DNA of 64,000 bases from Vitis vinifera (taxonomy: Eukaryota; Streptophyta; Magnoliopsida; Vitales; Vitaceae): the NCBI RefSeq assembly GCF_030704535.1, contig NC_081811.1, forward strand, positions 4,567,001 through 4,631,000, given 5' to 3'. Positions 13,311 through 27,300 of the stretch are shown piece by piece; position 1 is the first letter of the stretch, and each line of letters begins with the position of its first letter. The position numbers and the translations under genes were made by a program. The notes under the pieces are model-generated. The model did not search any database, was not told the origin of the DNA, and was given only the letters and a program-made list of their open reading frames with translations.

Positions 13311-14119
13311 CGAAACGCGACTCCATTACTGTTTTGAGAGAGGAGGTGCGGACTGCGGTGTAGACGGAAAAACCCAGTTCTGGCATGTAATTCGCTTGCT
13401 GACTAGTACTGATAGAGAGCCTTCTTTCTCTCACGGATAAACCCGCCTCCACCTTTGTACACAGACCCTCATGAATATCACTGTAACAATATGGGGTTTT
13501 TGATCCAATGGAGGGACTAGTTTCTTTGTAAGTTGGGCACCTTGGTATTTTTCCTTTTTTGATGTGTTTCTTTCTTTCTGGGTATGTAGAAGTTATACAA
13601 CATACAGAATAGGTAATTATGTTTTTTTTTTGGCTAAAGAATCCCTGTTTGGTTGCTGAGAAAATGAATAATGCTACATCAACTGCTTCTTCCAATATAC
13701 TATTAATTTACATGTCAATTTAAAAGATTAATAAATCATTATTAATCAAAGCTGTAGAGTATCTATCGATGGAATTTAACAGCAGGTTTTCTAGTTTTCT
13801 CACCGTCTAAAAGATTCAAAACCTTAACTTCTTCTCTTTTCCCACCCCACTCTAAGCAAAGAAAACAGAGCAATAAATCTTGTGACCCCTCTCACTTGTC
13901 CTTTTATCTTTGTCTTTGTTGGCCAAGGAATGTGCATTGATTTCATTGAGGGGGTACTGCAGTCAGAATATTGAAAGAGCGTTTTGTCCATGGGACGATT
14001 AATATGGAAGCTTTTCACCCCTCCTGTGTCTGGGAAAACCCAAAAAGAAAAAAAAGCCCCATTTCAAGTGAAAAAGGAAGCAATGAATTGTGTGAAGTTG
14101 TTGAGGTGAAATGAATGCA

Positions 14120-14150
<31 letters not shown>

Positions 14151-15307
14151 GAGGTGGAATAGATCAAGTAAGAATAAGTCTAGCTACCACAACTAGGTAG
14201 TGACCCACTTTTTATATTTGCTGTGGAAATCATGTCTGTCCGCTCTCCTTTTTCATACCATGCAACATCTCATACTCACGAGCTGGATTGAATCATGCAT
14301 CCATTGAATGGTGAGGATGTGGAGTGTGAAAAAGAAAAACTACAAATATAGAAAAGAAAATAAAAGAAAAGAAAGATAAGGGGGGTGGGGGGCGTCAGAT
14401 CTTAAGAGAAATTAGGAAACTTTGAGCTTTCTTGATTAAATGAATGTATGGCTTATTCATGTTCTCTAGCAGCACGTTTCTTTGTGACTTTCTGTCCATG
14501 TGATCATATCATTGCTGGCCAAATCAGATAGATAAGCGAAGGGTAATAAACACCGAACAAAAGCAAATGCAAATTATTGCTCATTATTCAGGGAGGTGAT
14601 CAGATGATGCTGCGCCCCATATTAGGTGTTGTTTTTTTTCATATTCCTCCCCTCTTAAGTAAAACAGTTTCAAATCCTTTTAGCAATAATAAGCGCTTAG
14701 AAGCATTTTTAAAATATTAAAAAAAAAAAATCAGCAATTATCAAAAAGAGCTTTTAGTAAGTTACCACTTCCCTTTAATGATGAGAGATGGAACAAGAAT
14801 CAGCCATGCACACTGGAAGATGCATTCAGGTAATCAAGCAAATCCGATCGTATAGGGTTTTGCCTGTTTGAAAAGTGCTTCTCTGAGTATATTCACTGTT
14901 AGGTAGTTGAAAAAAATTAAGGTTTGGGGACAGATGAGAAGTGGAGCCACAACTCACGAGACTTTGATAATATTATTTTTCCAGAGAACTCTTGGAGATA
15001 GCCTTACCTTATCCTTTGCTTTTGCCACTGAATCAATTGACATGGACCTGTAAAAGAGAACTCAAGAAGAGATAGGGTAGGATATAGTGTTTCAAACAGT
15101 GAGTCAACCCTTTCCAACAAGGAATTGTTTCTATATAATTTATGGAAAAAAAAAAACACTATAATTGTATTAGAATTAACCTCAGAAAAATGAGGAAGGC
15201 AACTCCACCTTAGTAACAATTCCATTACATGTCTCTGGGGACGTTCAATCACAGCTTTCCTATCCCTGAAACTAATATACAAGGCATGCTTTTCCAAGCT
15301 TCTTCCG
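13311..15307. other. Intergenic region between WRKY gene and 3' end of FCA-like gene
   Basis: The first ~350 bases should be the 3' untranslated region of the WRKY gene. The rest has no gene I can support. A (CT)n(TA)n microsatellite lies at 14120-14149. The region from about 15000 to 15307 may be the 3' untranslated part of the minus-strand FCA-like gene. Confidence 0.5.
14120..14149. repeat. Compound (CT)n(TA)n microsatellite
   Basis: About nine CT units run directly into about six TA units. Confidence 0.9.
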
Positions 15308-18300
15308 CTATACATTTGCTGGAATGCAGCTTCGGATACCTTCACTGCTACAACTTCCTGCAGATACATAACCCAAAAACACATGAACAGGAGGCACATA
15401 AATCTCTCTATAAAGATGAGTTTCTATGTGGAGCCCACTTTGATCATGATGTATTCATTTTCACAAGTTTTCACTCAAATGAACATCATCTGTTAAACTA
15501 TATGGGTAAAAATGCATCCAACCATGTAGTTGATCTCCCATTTAGCCAATCAATTCATGGTCCAAACCCTGCATGAGTTCCATGGGCTTAGTGTGGGAAT
15601 ATATCGATTTTCTTGCAGCAGCAGCTTCAAGAAATTACTGGACAAAATAAAGTTTGAAATCTGTATGTCACCTAAAATATTTATTGGCTTACCATGGTTG
15701 TTCCTCAATTGGGTAAAAAAGCCTTTAACTAACATCTCTACAAATCTTAAGCTCAAGAAAATGAGGGCTACAACTGTATCTAAAGCAAAATTTTAAGGAG
15801 CAAAAAAGTAGCAGAGGAATAAAGGCCAAAGACTGAAAGACCAAGGAAATCCACTTACAAGTAGGTAAGTCTAATTCTTGGACTTGAACCCCTCCTAAGC
15901 AACTATATATATATATATATATTTTATAGATAAAACCAAATTCATTAAAAAATAAAAATGCCACAAGCATGCACCAAAGTACACAAGTAGTATACAAATA
16001 GTGCCTAATAGCACAGAAACAGAAAAAAAAAAAAAAAAACCCACCAAACACACCCCTCCCTTAACCAGAACCCAACCACTCAATAAAATTAAGGAAAGAC
16101 AGAGAATCTATACTTGTGTACCCAGTAGAATAAATTCCTAAGAATATCTTCAAAAACTGAATAGAATGTTCCTCATTATCAAATGCCTCAAAATTTCTTT
16201 TCTTCCAGACCATCCAAACCTTTTTCTTTTCTTGCCCACAAACAAGTCATGCCACCCTAATAAAGCCTCCTTAACTATAGCAGCTTGCACCCAATGTACA
16301 CCAAAAAGATCAAACAACAGCTTCCAGAGGATTCTAATCAGCGAACAATGAAGGAGAATGTGATCTATGGATTCATCCTCTTTTTTGCACAGAAAACGCC
16401 TATTGACCAAAGACCACCCGTGTTTTTAAGTTGATCTAAAGTCAAAACATTTCCCCATGAAGCATCCCAAGTAAAAAAACTTTAGAAGGGACCCACAAAT
16501 TCCAAACTACCCATATTGGAAAAGAAACAACCACCCCCAGTTCCAAAACAGCATTGGAATCATTGCTTTACTTAACCTTTGAATGATTGAGAGGTGGAAG
16601 AAGTTGTGGACTTATTTTTATGGTTGCAAGGAATGGCAATTGATAGAGAGAGGGAAGATAAAATGGTGTGGCTAAGGAGTTATACAACATTTGTTGCCAG
16701 CATGTTTTACTTGTTGCTTGCACATTTTAGTGTCTTGCCCAAATGAGGTATAGCATAAAGAATGTTCTAGATCATTAGGTTTCTGTAGAACCTATAGAAT
16801 TGTTGTATATCTACCCTTTCTATTCTTAATAGAGTATTTACACAGTTTATGTGTATTCTAGATACTCTTGTTCCCTGTAAATTTCTAGAAAGCTCCAGAC
16901 AATTCAAAAGTACTTCAGACTTCCACACAATTAAAAAGTACTTCAGACTTCCACACAACTCAAAAATGCTTCAAACCAGGCAACTTTAGAAGCTTCTGAA
17001 ACACCTGGCCTTTTCTAGAAAAGCTCTAAAGGTTCTGAGCAGTCCTAATTGCAATATTCTTTGTAACTATTGAATGTCTGTAGAACCTTCTGCTCCTCTG
17101 TAAGTGTCATTTGTGCAGAGTGAGAAAATAAAAATCTGTTTGGGAACTATTTTTGAGAACAAAAAATTGTTTTCCAGATAGCAGAACATGTTTGGTTATT
17201 TTTGGAAAGAGAACATTTCTTTTTTAGAACTTGTTCTGAAAACAGTATGATTTTTTAAAACATATTTAATTGCTTTCAGTTGTTTTCGTTTGCTTTTACG
17301 GGGCTATTTTAAAAAATAACTGTACAAATATGGAGAAAGATTGAAAATAAAATACTACATATAAGAGTTATTTTTAAAAAATGTTTTGGAAGCATAGAAA
17401 ACAGGTTGAGAACATTCCAATTCCCAAACAGGCTTTTGTTCTAGAAAACATCACAGAATTGTTTTCGAAAATAGTTCTTAAAAATTGTTTTTTGAAAACG
17501 TTCCCCAATAAGTTCCCAAACAGGCCCCAAGCCCCTACAATAAAGCCAATAGGATATGAAATCTCTATATTCAATAAAAGATTTGAGTAAATTAAAGATG
17601 AACGCCAGATACCTGTTGGACACACAGTTGGGCAGTGGCTAGATTTGTTGCTAGCTATACTAGCACATGACAAAGACCCTGCAATCACCACAAGATAAAG
17701 TAACTCATATCATGCACCTTGTCAATTGAAATTAAAGCAAATGAAGCCAAATATTCAATTGCCAGACTAAAAAATAGAAACTAGACACCAAACAGAGTCA
17801 GCATCTTCAGTGATTGTTTTTTGACAGGTAAAAACAGATATTATATATGAGGGCCAAAAAAGCGTTCCAAAATATACAAGTATACACCAGCCGCATCAGC
17901 ATCTTCAATGATTGCAATTTGCTTAATGAGTTCCCAATACCATCTTGAGCTTACATGTCTTATATGAATCTCCCACCAGGTGACCAGTAGCCAATATGGG
18001 GGTCTAACCAATATCTAAACCATAGTTTTAAAAGGCTCAAGGTGCATCAAGGCGCAAAGTAGTCCTGGACCCTGAGGTGCAAGGTGCACCTAAGGCGCGG
18101 GCTTTAGTAAAGTGAGGCGCACCCTAATTTACATATATTTTTCCTCTATTTTTCTCTTATTTTTCTCATATTTTTCCTCCTCTTCTTCGTCTTCTTCACT
18201 TTTCCACTACACGGTTGAGGCTAGGGCAAAATTTGGGAGAGTTGTCGGGTTGAAAACAACCAGAAAAGGGGGCTAGAAGGGAAAACAGGGCCAAAACAGC

Positions 18301-21300
18301 GTTGTTTTGGCCTATTCTTTTTAAAATAAAAGGGCCAAAATGATGTCGTTTTGGACCTTGCTCTTTTAAAAGAACAGGGACCAAACGACGTCATTTTGGT
18401 CCCAAAAAATGAAAAAAGAAATTAGGGCTTCTCTCTGCCCTGTGCAACCCGACGCTGGAAAAGAAGAGAAGGAGAAGAAGAAAAAGAAGAAGGAAGAAGA
18501 AGAAGAAGAAGAAGGAGAAGGAGAAGATGGAGGTAGGGGATCGAGGCGCACCTGTGGACCACGTCGCGCCTTGTGCGCCTAAGTGGCGCCTTCATGAAGG
18601 GGCGTTGCACTGCCCGAAGCCTAGGCACGCCTTTCACAACTATGATCTAAACTAATAAAATGTGATCAGATTTGTGAAGGATGACATGGCCAGGTTATGA
18701 GTTATAAAAGTGGACCTAATCCTCTCAACTACTAACATTGCAAAAAAAGAAAGTAGTGTTTTCTCTATCCGTAACATTTATGCTTACAGTGTATGTAAGA
18801 GTCAAATGTTAAAACTCCCAAAAGTGAATAGTTCATCACCAATGCATATTCTTGAGGATGCAATTTCTGCAATTAAAACTCCCTCAATTGACAGGCAGAA
18901 GTATTGGGTTCCAAGATTTCAAATGTAGACAAACTATATGTGCTTGTACATGCATGGATGCACCCTGAAATTGAAACACTAAAATCCACCTTGAATCTTA
19001 AGTGATGAAACTTTCTTTTATTTTTCTTTTCCAGGCAGTTCTTCGTTGCTAATTGTTAGTGTCCAGAGTGGAGGAGTTCAATCTGATTCAAGCAATATGA
19101 CATAAGGGGTTGGAAAATATTACATGAAAAGGAGAGACTGATTCTAGAGGTAATACCATAATCTTCAAGATTCTCAATTACTAATTAACTAATGAGTTAA
19201 AGTATTTGAGTCTAACTATAACTCTTACTAGTTTATAAGTACTTAGTTCAGGTGTATCTTGGACATAGCTAGTATTATTATTATCATTCAGATTATATCA
19301 GTTTTAATGACTCAATCAATCCATTTTCAACTTACTTGGTTCCTGAACAATTGTTTGTTGCTTACATATATCAGTTATGTTGAAAGCAATGAAGTTATGT
19401 TGCCTATCAAAAGTTGGATCAGTTTTAATGACTAATCAATCCATTCTCAACTTGTTCCTGAACATTAGTCTGTAGCCTACATATATCACTTACAAATATT
19501 GAAAACAATGAAAGTATCTTGCCTATCAAAAAAAAAAAGGGAAGAACAAAGAAAGCAATGAAGTTATCTTTAAGCCCTTGCTTTTACTGCATTATGTGCA
19601 ATTGCGCCTTTTGCCCCTTCTTCTTTAACCTACAAGTTCTTAGATCTCTTAAACCAACAGGTTTTTACAAGCTTATAGTTTGTTTCCAAACTCTCCACAT
19701 CCTCATCGAATCAGTGGAACTTTTCCCACCAAAATCCTGTTCAAAGCCATACTCGAGAAAAAGATAAGACATTCATATCTTAAAAATCCTGCATCAGTTT
19801 TGAATCTAAAGACATACTCCTGCATCATAATCTCATTTTTCTGACCCACACAATGCAGTACAGCATCAGAATAAATCAATACCCACATAAATTCCTCCAA
19901 GCAGAAATAGAAGGTCAAAATGGATACATCAATAGATAATATGACCCAGTGTTTTCAGAATGAATAACACCAGAAGCCTGATATTGCAATGGACAAAGCA
20001 AAAATTTTGAATATACAAAGAGCCCAAGTAAAGAAGAATACCAGCTGGCGAAGATGAGGAAGGTGAATGCAATTTCTGATGGGAGAGCTCTGTTTGAAGC
20101 GGCACAATCCGTGTTTGAAAATTTTGTTGGGTAGAGAGAACCTGTGAGTGGCATGGAGATTGACACTGTTGACCAGAAGGATTTTGGAGTTGTTGGTGCT
20201 TTGGTAACTGTTGTAGAAATAAGATATACTCCTCAGGCTTCTCCCACTGCAATTCAATTTCCATGAACATTTATCGAATCTTTGAGAGGTATCCAAACAG
20301 CAGGATGCAAACCAAGATTCTCAAAGAGAGAAAAATTACCCTGCTTTCGCAAGTTTCACAATTGTAATAATACTTGAATCCATCTGGGCAGATATGTTCA
20401 CTCCAATCACATTCTAGAAGATCTGCTGTTTCAGAACTTGCACAAACTGCAGGAGAAGAAGATACAATTGAAGGCAAAACTGCTGGTGGTAGGGTACCGG
20501 TGCTTGCAACTGTCTGAGGATTGCTTCCAGTCTGGGAAGACAGCAGGAAAACATATGATTGATGACAGTCACAAGGTTCAAATATTGCTAGCAAGCAACA
20601 GAGAAACAAAACGTAGAAAAGAGATTATAAAATGCCAATATCAAGTGAAAGCTAATGTTAATTTAAAGGAAAAAAATATGTCTCTTGAAACAAGTTCTTA
20701 TCAACTACAAACTAAAATAACTCTGCATTTTTGTTGGTTATTACACCAACACACTAATAGAATACTAATCCTAGGCCACATATGCCATTGCCATTTATCC
20801 ACCAGTATGAGCCTAAGAGACCTCTCTCAGGAAAACCTTAGCACTATTGTGCAATATTTTACCTCCACACATGTTGCAGGAGGCACCCTCACCCTTTAGT
20901 AAGGATAAATATTCACTGATACGTGCCAAGCTTTTATACAACAAACAACCCAAAGAATGAGAGAGATGCATTATTGGTTATCATAGGCTTACAGCTCATT
21001 TGAAATGGCTTCTTTTTTGGCTTTAGCCAGAAGTTAAAGCCAAAGTGGAAGCCATAATTTCAAAGAGGTAACCTTTGTTATGATGCAAGTTTGTTTAGGG
21101 CTTCTACGAAAAATAAATAAATAAATAAAATTATCCTGACTTCCATATTAAGTTCCTTTTTAAGCCATGATGTCACAAGATGCTTCAAATGACCCTTCCC
21201 ATGGGCTTATATAGGAGGTGGGAAGCTTCTAGAGACCACTAGAGACATCTACACTTAGCTACAAAGTGGAAGAGCATGGAAGCTTCTAGAGAGGGTTAGA

Positions 21301-24300
21301 GATGTCCACACATCTCTACACTTGGCTAGGAGAGCATTGGAATAGTGTGGGGTGTTCTAGAATATTCCAAAGTCATCTTGTACATACCCTTGTACATAGA
21401 CTAGTGTAGGAGCTTCTAGATTATTCTTGATTTGTAAGGAACCCTCCAAGGTTCTAGAGACTTTCTAAGGTGCTTATAAATAGGTAAAGGCCTCATTTGG
21501 CCAGGGCACCACCCACACCACTTCCTAGCCAAGCAAGTGGATTCAAAAACACTTGTAAAGCTTCCTTTGAGCAATAAAAGCTTCCATTCTTTAAGTGTTG
21601 CCTACTACGCCCTCTAAAACTTCTAAGTCGGGTTCATCTTAGCCTAACAAGCTAAGCATCGGGAGTAAGGTTGACTTAGCAAGATCAAGGGTCTTGACCT
21701 ATCAAAGTGTTGCACGAGCTTAGGAAAAAACTAAATCTGTGATAGTTGGTATCAAAGTGTGGCTATGAAGCAGGCATAGTAAAGGAAGCATGTCGGGCTC
21801 CAACATGGAGGAGACTAGTGAGCAAACCTGTGGGAGGGAGACCGAGTCTACTGCACGGGGCAAGGATAGGAAAGATAAATCTCGTGATGCCATAGCCAAC
21901 ATGGAAGCAAGGCTAGCCAAGGTGGAGCTAGCCATGGTAGACACCCGAGAAGGGGTGGACTTGATTAAGGCATGGAGAAGGGCTTAGAAGATCTAAGGGA
22001 GTAGATCCAAGACCTTCGTGAGGGGGTGCTAGGCTCACAAGTTCAATCGGTGTCACACGAGGAGTTCATGTCTTTCCAAGACAAGGTCATGAGCATATTT
22101 GCTAGTATGAAGTCAAGGGTGGAGGCCTTGATTGCACGCATGGAGGCCTGAGACCAGGAGGTTCGACAAGAGCTGACCATCTACAAGACTGCCGTATCAG
22201 CACGGGTCATGGCCACACAAGAGGCATCTAGGGTGGAGGTGTCGAAGCCACAAGGGTTTAGTGACAAGCGGGATGCCAAGGAGTTGGACAACTTCTTATG
22301 GCATATGGAGCGATACTTAGAGGCTATCGCACTGACTGATGAGGCAACTAAGGTAAAGATTGTAACCCTCTACCTTACTAACACAGCTACTCTATGGTTG
22401 CGTTGGAGGTTCACCAATATGGAGAAAGACATTTGCACCATAGAGACGTGGGAAGACTTCAAGAGGGAGATCAAGAAGTAGTTCTACCTCAAGGACGTGA
22501 CTTACTTGGCTAGGAAAAACATGAGATGTCTTAAGCACACAGGCTCGATATGCGACTATGTCAAGGAATTCTCTTCGCTCATGCTTGAGATTCCTAACAT
22601 GATTGAGGAGGAATTGCTATTCAACTTCATGAATAACCTGCAAGGGTGGATCAAGTAGGAATTAAGGCGCCAAGACGTTCAAGACTTAACCACTGCCATG
22701 ACAGTAGTAGAGTCTTTAACGGATTACAAGAGGGGAGACTCCTCCAAGGTTGAGTTTTTGGAGGATAGCCACGCCACAGGTGGGGGAGACAAGGTTTCAA
22801 GGGACCACAATGCTCCTAGAATGCGATCAGGCAAGACGCCTAACGTCCAGGAAGGAAGGGGTAAGGCGGAAAGAAGGAAAGTGTTTACACCTAAAATCAA
22901 ATGTTTCCTGTGTGATAGTTCACATTGGGCACATGATTGTCCAAATAGGAAGAAGCTCAATGCCATGATCGAGGAGAGGAAACAGTAAGACGAAGCACAT
23001 ATGGGCTCGATGCAGTTATTAGGTGCCCTCCAAGTCAACCCAAAGCCTAGTACGCCTAAGACCTCCTTACTATCAAGGGTTCAAGTAAAGGAGGCAAAAA
23101 GGGGAACGAGTTGAGGTAGCCCGCACACACATGGACAAGGTCACTAAGGAAAAGGTGAACTCTATGGGCAAAAGGAAGCAACACTCCAAGCATCTAAAGT
23201 GCAGGTGTCTGCATCCATCCAAAGCCTCATAGGAAAAGGAGGTGAAGAATATCCTAGCTGAATGGGTTACCAAGAGACAAGGGGTCCCTCCTGTGATAAG
23301 AGTATCTAGTTCGATGGAAAGGACTACCTAAGAGGCAGGTAAGCTGGGAACATGCAGATACCTTAATAAGGTTCTGGAAACACATCGAGAGGTTTCAAGA
23401 AGAGGCAACGACAGGGACGTCGACGGCATAGGTGGGGGAGAGTGTCACAAGATGCTTCAAATGACCCTCCCCATAGGTTTATATAAGAGGTGAGAAGCTT
23501 CTAGAGACCCCTGGAAACATCTACAAAGTAGAAGAGCATGGAAGCTTCTAGAGAGGGCTAAAGATGTCCACACATCTCTACACTTGGCTAGGAGAACATT
23601 GGAATAGTGTGGGGTGTTCTAGAATCTTCCAAAGTCATCTTGTACATACCCTTGTATATAGACTAGTGTAGGAGCTTCTAGATTATTCTTGATTTGTAAG
23701 AAACTCTTCAAGGTTCTAGAGACTTCCTAAGGTGCCTATAAATAAGTAAAAGCCTCATTTGGCTAAGGCACCACCCAAACCACTTCCTAACCAAACAAGT
23801 GGGTTCCAAAGCACTTATAAAGCTTCCTTTGAGCAATAAAAGCTTTCATTCTTTAAGTGTTGCCTACTACGCCCTCTAAAGCTTCTAAGTCGGGTGCATC
23901 TTAGCCTAGCAAACTAAGCATCGAAGTAAGGCTGACTTAGCAAGATCAAGGGTCTTGACTTGTCTAAGTGCCGCACGAACTTAGGAAAAGACTAAGTTCG
24001 TGACAATAAGCTCCTTTGCTAAAATTACACAAACACATGTTGAAATAGTTATTGACTTCAAAAAGAACTTTTGGCTTCTCTAAAATTAATCAAAAGAGGT
24101 ACTTATCATAGGAACATTCCCATGACCTCACAGACCTTATTGCATGTTCATCAACATAACAAATATTGACGCTTAAATATTATCCCTGCTACCTGATGGA
24201 TAGCTTAAGCTCCTGTCTGCAGGATTTCTAAATATCACCGGCTATGCAGTACCTGCTGTGTAGTAACATGGGAATTCTGCTGCTGCTCCAAGTTTTGGGT

Positions 24301-27300
24301 TGGAGGTGGAGCCAGATGCAACTGTTTCTGTATCTCAGAGACTGCTTCTTTCAATGACTGAGAGCCTTTCTGTAGAGTATGTGCCTGTTGTAACTCCTGT
24401 GAAGGTGACTGCTGCCACGTATGAAGCGGTTGCTGCACAGCGCTAGGAACATTAGGCTGCTGGTTTGCTGTTTGGGAAACAACTTGTGGTTGTGAATGAG
24501 CTGGTATTGGTTGTACTGAAGCACTGGAGTTGCTTTGCATAACCTGAGATTCAGAAACATAAAATTTTTCCATCATGAGGACTTGAAGTTTATCCTTGAG
24601 TAAGAATCTAAAGTTTGTGGTCATAGTTGCAGACTTGCAAATTCAGAGAAGTTGAAAAGTGCAGAGTTGATTGAAGTGGCTCTTGTAATAGTGATATTTG
24701 GGACACCAAAAGGGAAGCAGACCACAACACGTTTGAACTCTGAAGAAGAAAATAAATTGACCAAAGGTATTAAATAGCCCAAAACGGTCCAAGTAAAATC
24801 ATCAGCCAAAGGAAGTTTGATCTTCATGTATCTGTTCTGATATTAAAGAGGATGGTAATGGATGTCCCAAAAGAGAAACTCATAACCCACAAACAGCCTC
24901 CTGGGACCATAAAAAGGTTTTGAAAAGAAGGGGAAATTACTAATTAGAAAAAGCTAGAAGAGAATAAATTAAGTTTACATCTAATCAGAAAACTAAATAT
25001 GGGTATTCTATCTGTAACTACTTAATACATACATACAGACACACACACACACACACTATGTGTGTTTAACAAGAGAAGCCAAGAGGGGTGGTGCTTCAAG
25101 AGATGAAACACAATAGCCTATTGCTTCCACCAAAGATATCCTGCATGGCAGTTCAACTTGATTGGATAAATGATTAATGATCCAATCATTTAATTTCTTG
25201 TCTACAATAAAATATGCTAAATTTACTATAATAAACATGTGAAACATTGGATGGCTTTGTAATTTTCTAGTCAAAATTACTAGGCAAGGCATCTCCTGGG
25301 TATACCACCATGTATCAAATACAAACATCCTGCACCAGGACTAGGTAGCCAGAAAATGTGTCAGTGTCTTAGATTGTGTCAAGAGTACCCTTTTGCACTA
25401 ATTTAAAGGTATAAAGAAATATAACGTGTTTCTTGTTCAAGTTGAACACAATGCCACAAGATATCCCCAAGATCAGGAGCACTAACTTGGCATGATGATG
25501 CTGTGCTGTTTGGACTGGCTGGATACAGAGGATTAGGCAAGAATTGCCTCCACATGGGATCACCAACATTAGGTGCAGGCCTGCCACAAGTAAACACCAG
25601 CACAGAAGCTCAAATTTTGAAGTGTCAAAAATGAAAAAGGGATGAGAGAGATGAAGTCAAGAAGCATACCAACCGAGTGGTTCTTGAGAGCGGGGACCAA
25701 ACTTTGGGCCACCAAATGCAACATGGCCTCTGTAAAGTAAGATAGAGGAAGATTAGTCAAATCATAACTCATAAGTAACAGCAAGGCATTAACTTAATCC
25801 AACTCCAATTTACCTAGGCAGAAGATACCTTGTTGAGCATTGCAGGAAAAAAGAAAAAAAAGGAAAGAGAAAAGGAAAAAAGAACAAAAATGATATGCGG
25901 TGAATGGAATCAATCATTTGAGTTCTTCCACCAAAGGAGCTAACATCTAAAATCAAAGTGGGCTAATACAATGCTCTTTTTCTTTACTATGTCCCTTAGG
26001 ATTAAATAGGGAGATCACAAAGTAGCTGATGGTACAGTAGGAAATCTTTAAAATGGGGCCAACTGAGTGGTGGGTCCCAGCTCCTTCAGTAATAACTCAT
26101 TTAGTTGAACTATACTTATAATCTATACATAAAACACAACATAGATTCACAGTTCTCATAAAATATGTAAAGGAAGAGAAATTTTAAGGAAAAAAACCTT
26201 GATTCTCCAATCCTAGGCTTCTTAGGATCCGCAAAACGGACAATTAGTGGCTGATCACAACCCTTAATCAACAAGAAAAAGAAAATAATCAGGGGCAGAA
26301 GTAGAACCCAAGTAGCAATACACATCAAAATAATTAATAGGCTTTACCCTCATCACGTAATTTCCATTTAGAGCATTGATTGCTGCCACTGCCATATCTC
26401 TATTAGAAAGCTTAACAAATCCACAACCTTCAAATCAGATAAAATCCAAACTAGTGAAAAACACAAGCTAACCCAAATATATGGGGTCCTAAAATTTGAG
26501 ATAAAACTTTATCAAGAACTGTTATGGAATACACAAGTAAAGCAGCTGTTAGAGCCTATCACACTAATTCTACAAATGTTGTGAGATGGGTCTCAGAATT
26601 GGGCCAACACAGGTAGATAAAGCAACCAATGGATCAACTAGCTGACCTAAAGTTTTTGCCCTTTTTTCCCCTTCATTGAAACATGTTATATGTGGAAGAA
26701 ACTGAAAGAACAAATAATCTCTAAGGTACTTTAATCATGTTAAAGAGGACCTGGAGACCTTCAGGGGACACCAAGCAAACTGGCTAATATGCAGATTAGA
26801 GCACAACTGCAGAAGTCCCCTTCCAATCTGCCATTTCATTTATGCAAGTGTACTTCAAGATTGAATAAGAAAGACAAATCAAACAATAAGAACAACAGAC
26901 ACACCACGACTCTGCTTCATGTCGTCCCGTACAATGAAGATATCTTCAACGATGCCATAAGGGGAAAATATCTGGCATATAAAAGATCCATGTAAAACAC
27001 ATAAACTTGAAATCAAAAAGTAACAGCACATACAAGAAGGGTAAACAATTGAAGCACAAAGAGAAAAAGAAAGAATATTTTCTAGTCATTTTAGTAACTC
27101 TTGTATGGAATGTAGACTCGATTCAAGAAAAATGGGGGGTTTTATTCTCAGACCAATGCTAACATAAGCAATCTGCTACAATGATTTGCTACCAAGCTAT
27201 TTCTGACCTGAGTAAAAAATTTCACTGTTGTGTTTCTTATGCATATATGCCTTATCAGCTTGATTTAACGATTTTCAAACTATTTAATGTGTGGCATACC

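Larger units (their letters stand above)
21171..24005 (+). mobile_element. Gag-only LTR retrotransposon (TR-GAG/LARD type), 2.8 kb
   Basis: Two direct LTRs, 21171-21744 and 23443-24005, begin tgtcacaagatgcttcaaatg and end gtga(t/c)a. A primer-binding site, tggtatcaaagt (21747-21758), is close to the initiator-Met complement. A polypurine tract, ggtgggggagag, immediately precedes the 3' LTR. The interior encodes only a Gag-like region. No protease, reverse transcriptase or integrase is present, so mobilisation would need another element. I could not find a clean 5-bp target duplication (catga versus ataag). It lies between FCA-like exons 12 and 13, opposite in orientation to the gene. Confidence 0.9.

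Noticed and set aside
13144-13695. 183-codon minus-strand frame over the WRKY last exon and 3' region
   Set aside because: Antisense shadow of WRKY coding sequence running into the untranslated region; no domain.
15725-16083. Hydrophobic minus-strand frames with Phe runs
   Set aside because: They are translations of the LINE 3' tail and a poly(A)/(TA)n tract, not membrane proteins.
18366-18637. Minus-strand Ser/Phe-rich frames
   Set aside because: Produced by the GAA-repeat tract inside the hAT MITE.
21166-24010. Target-site duplication for the gag-only element
   Set aside because: The five bases on each side (catga and ataag) do not match, so I do not claim one; decay or an inter-element recombination is possible.
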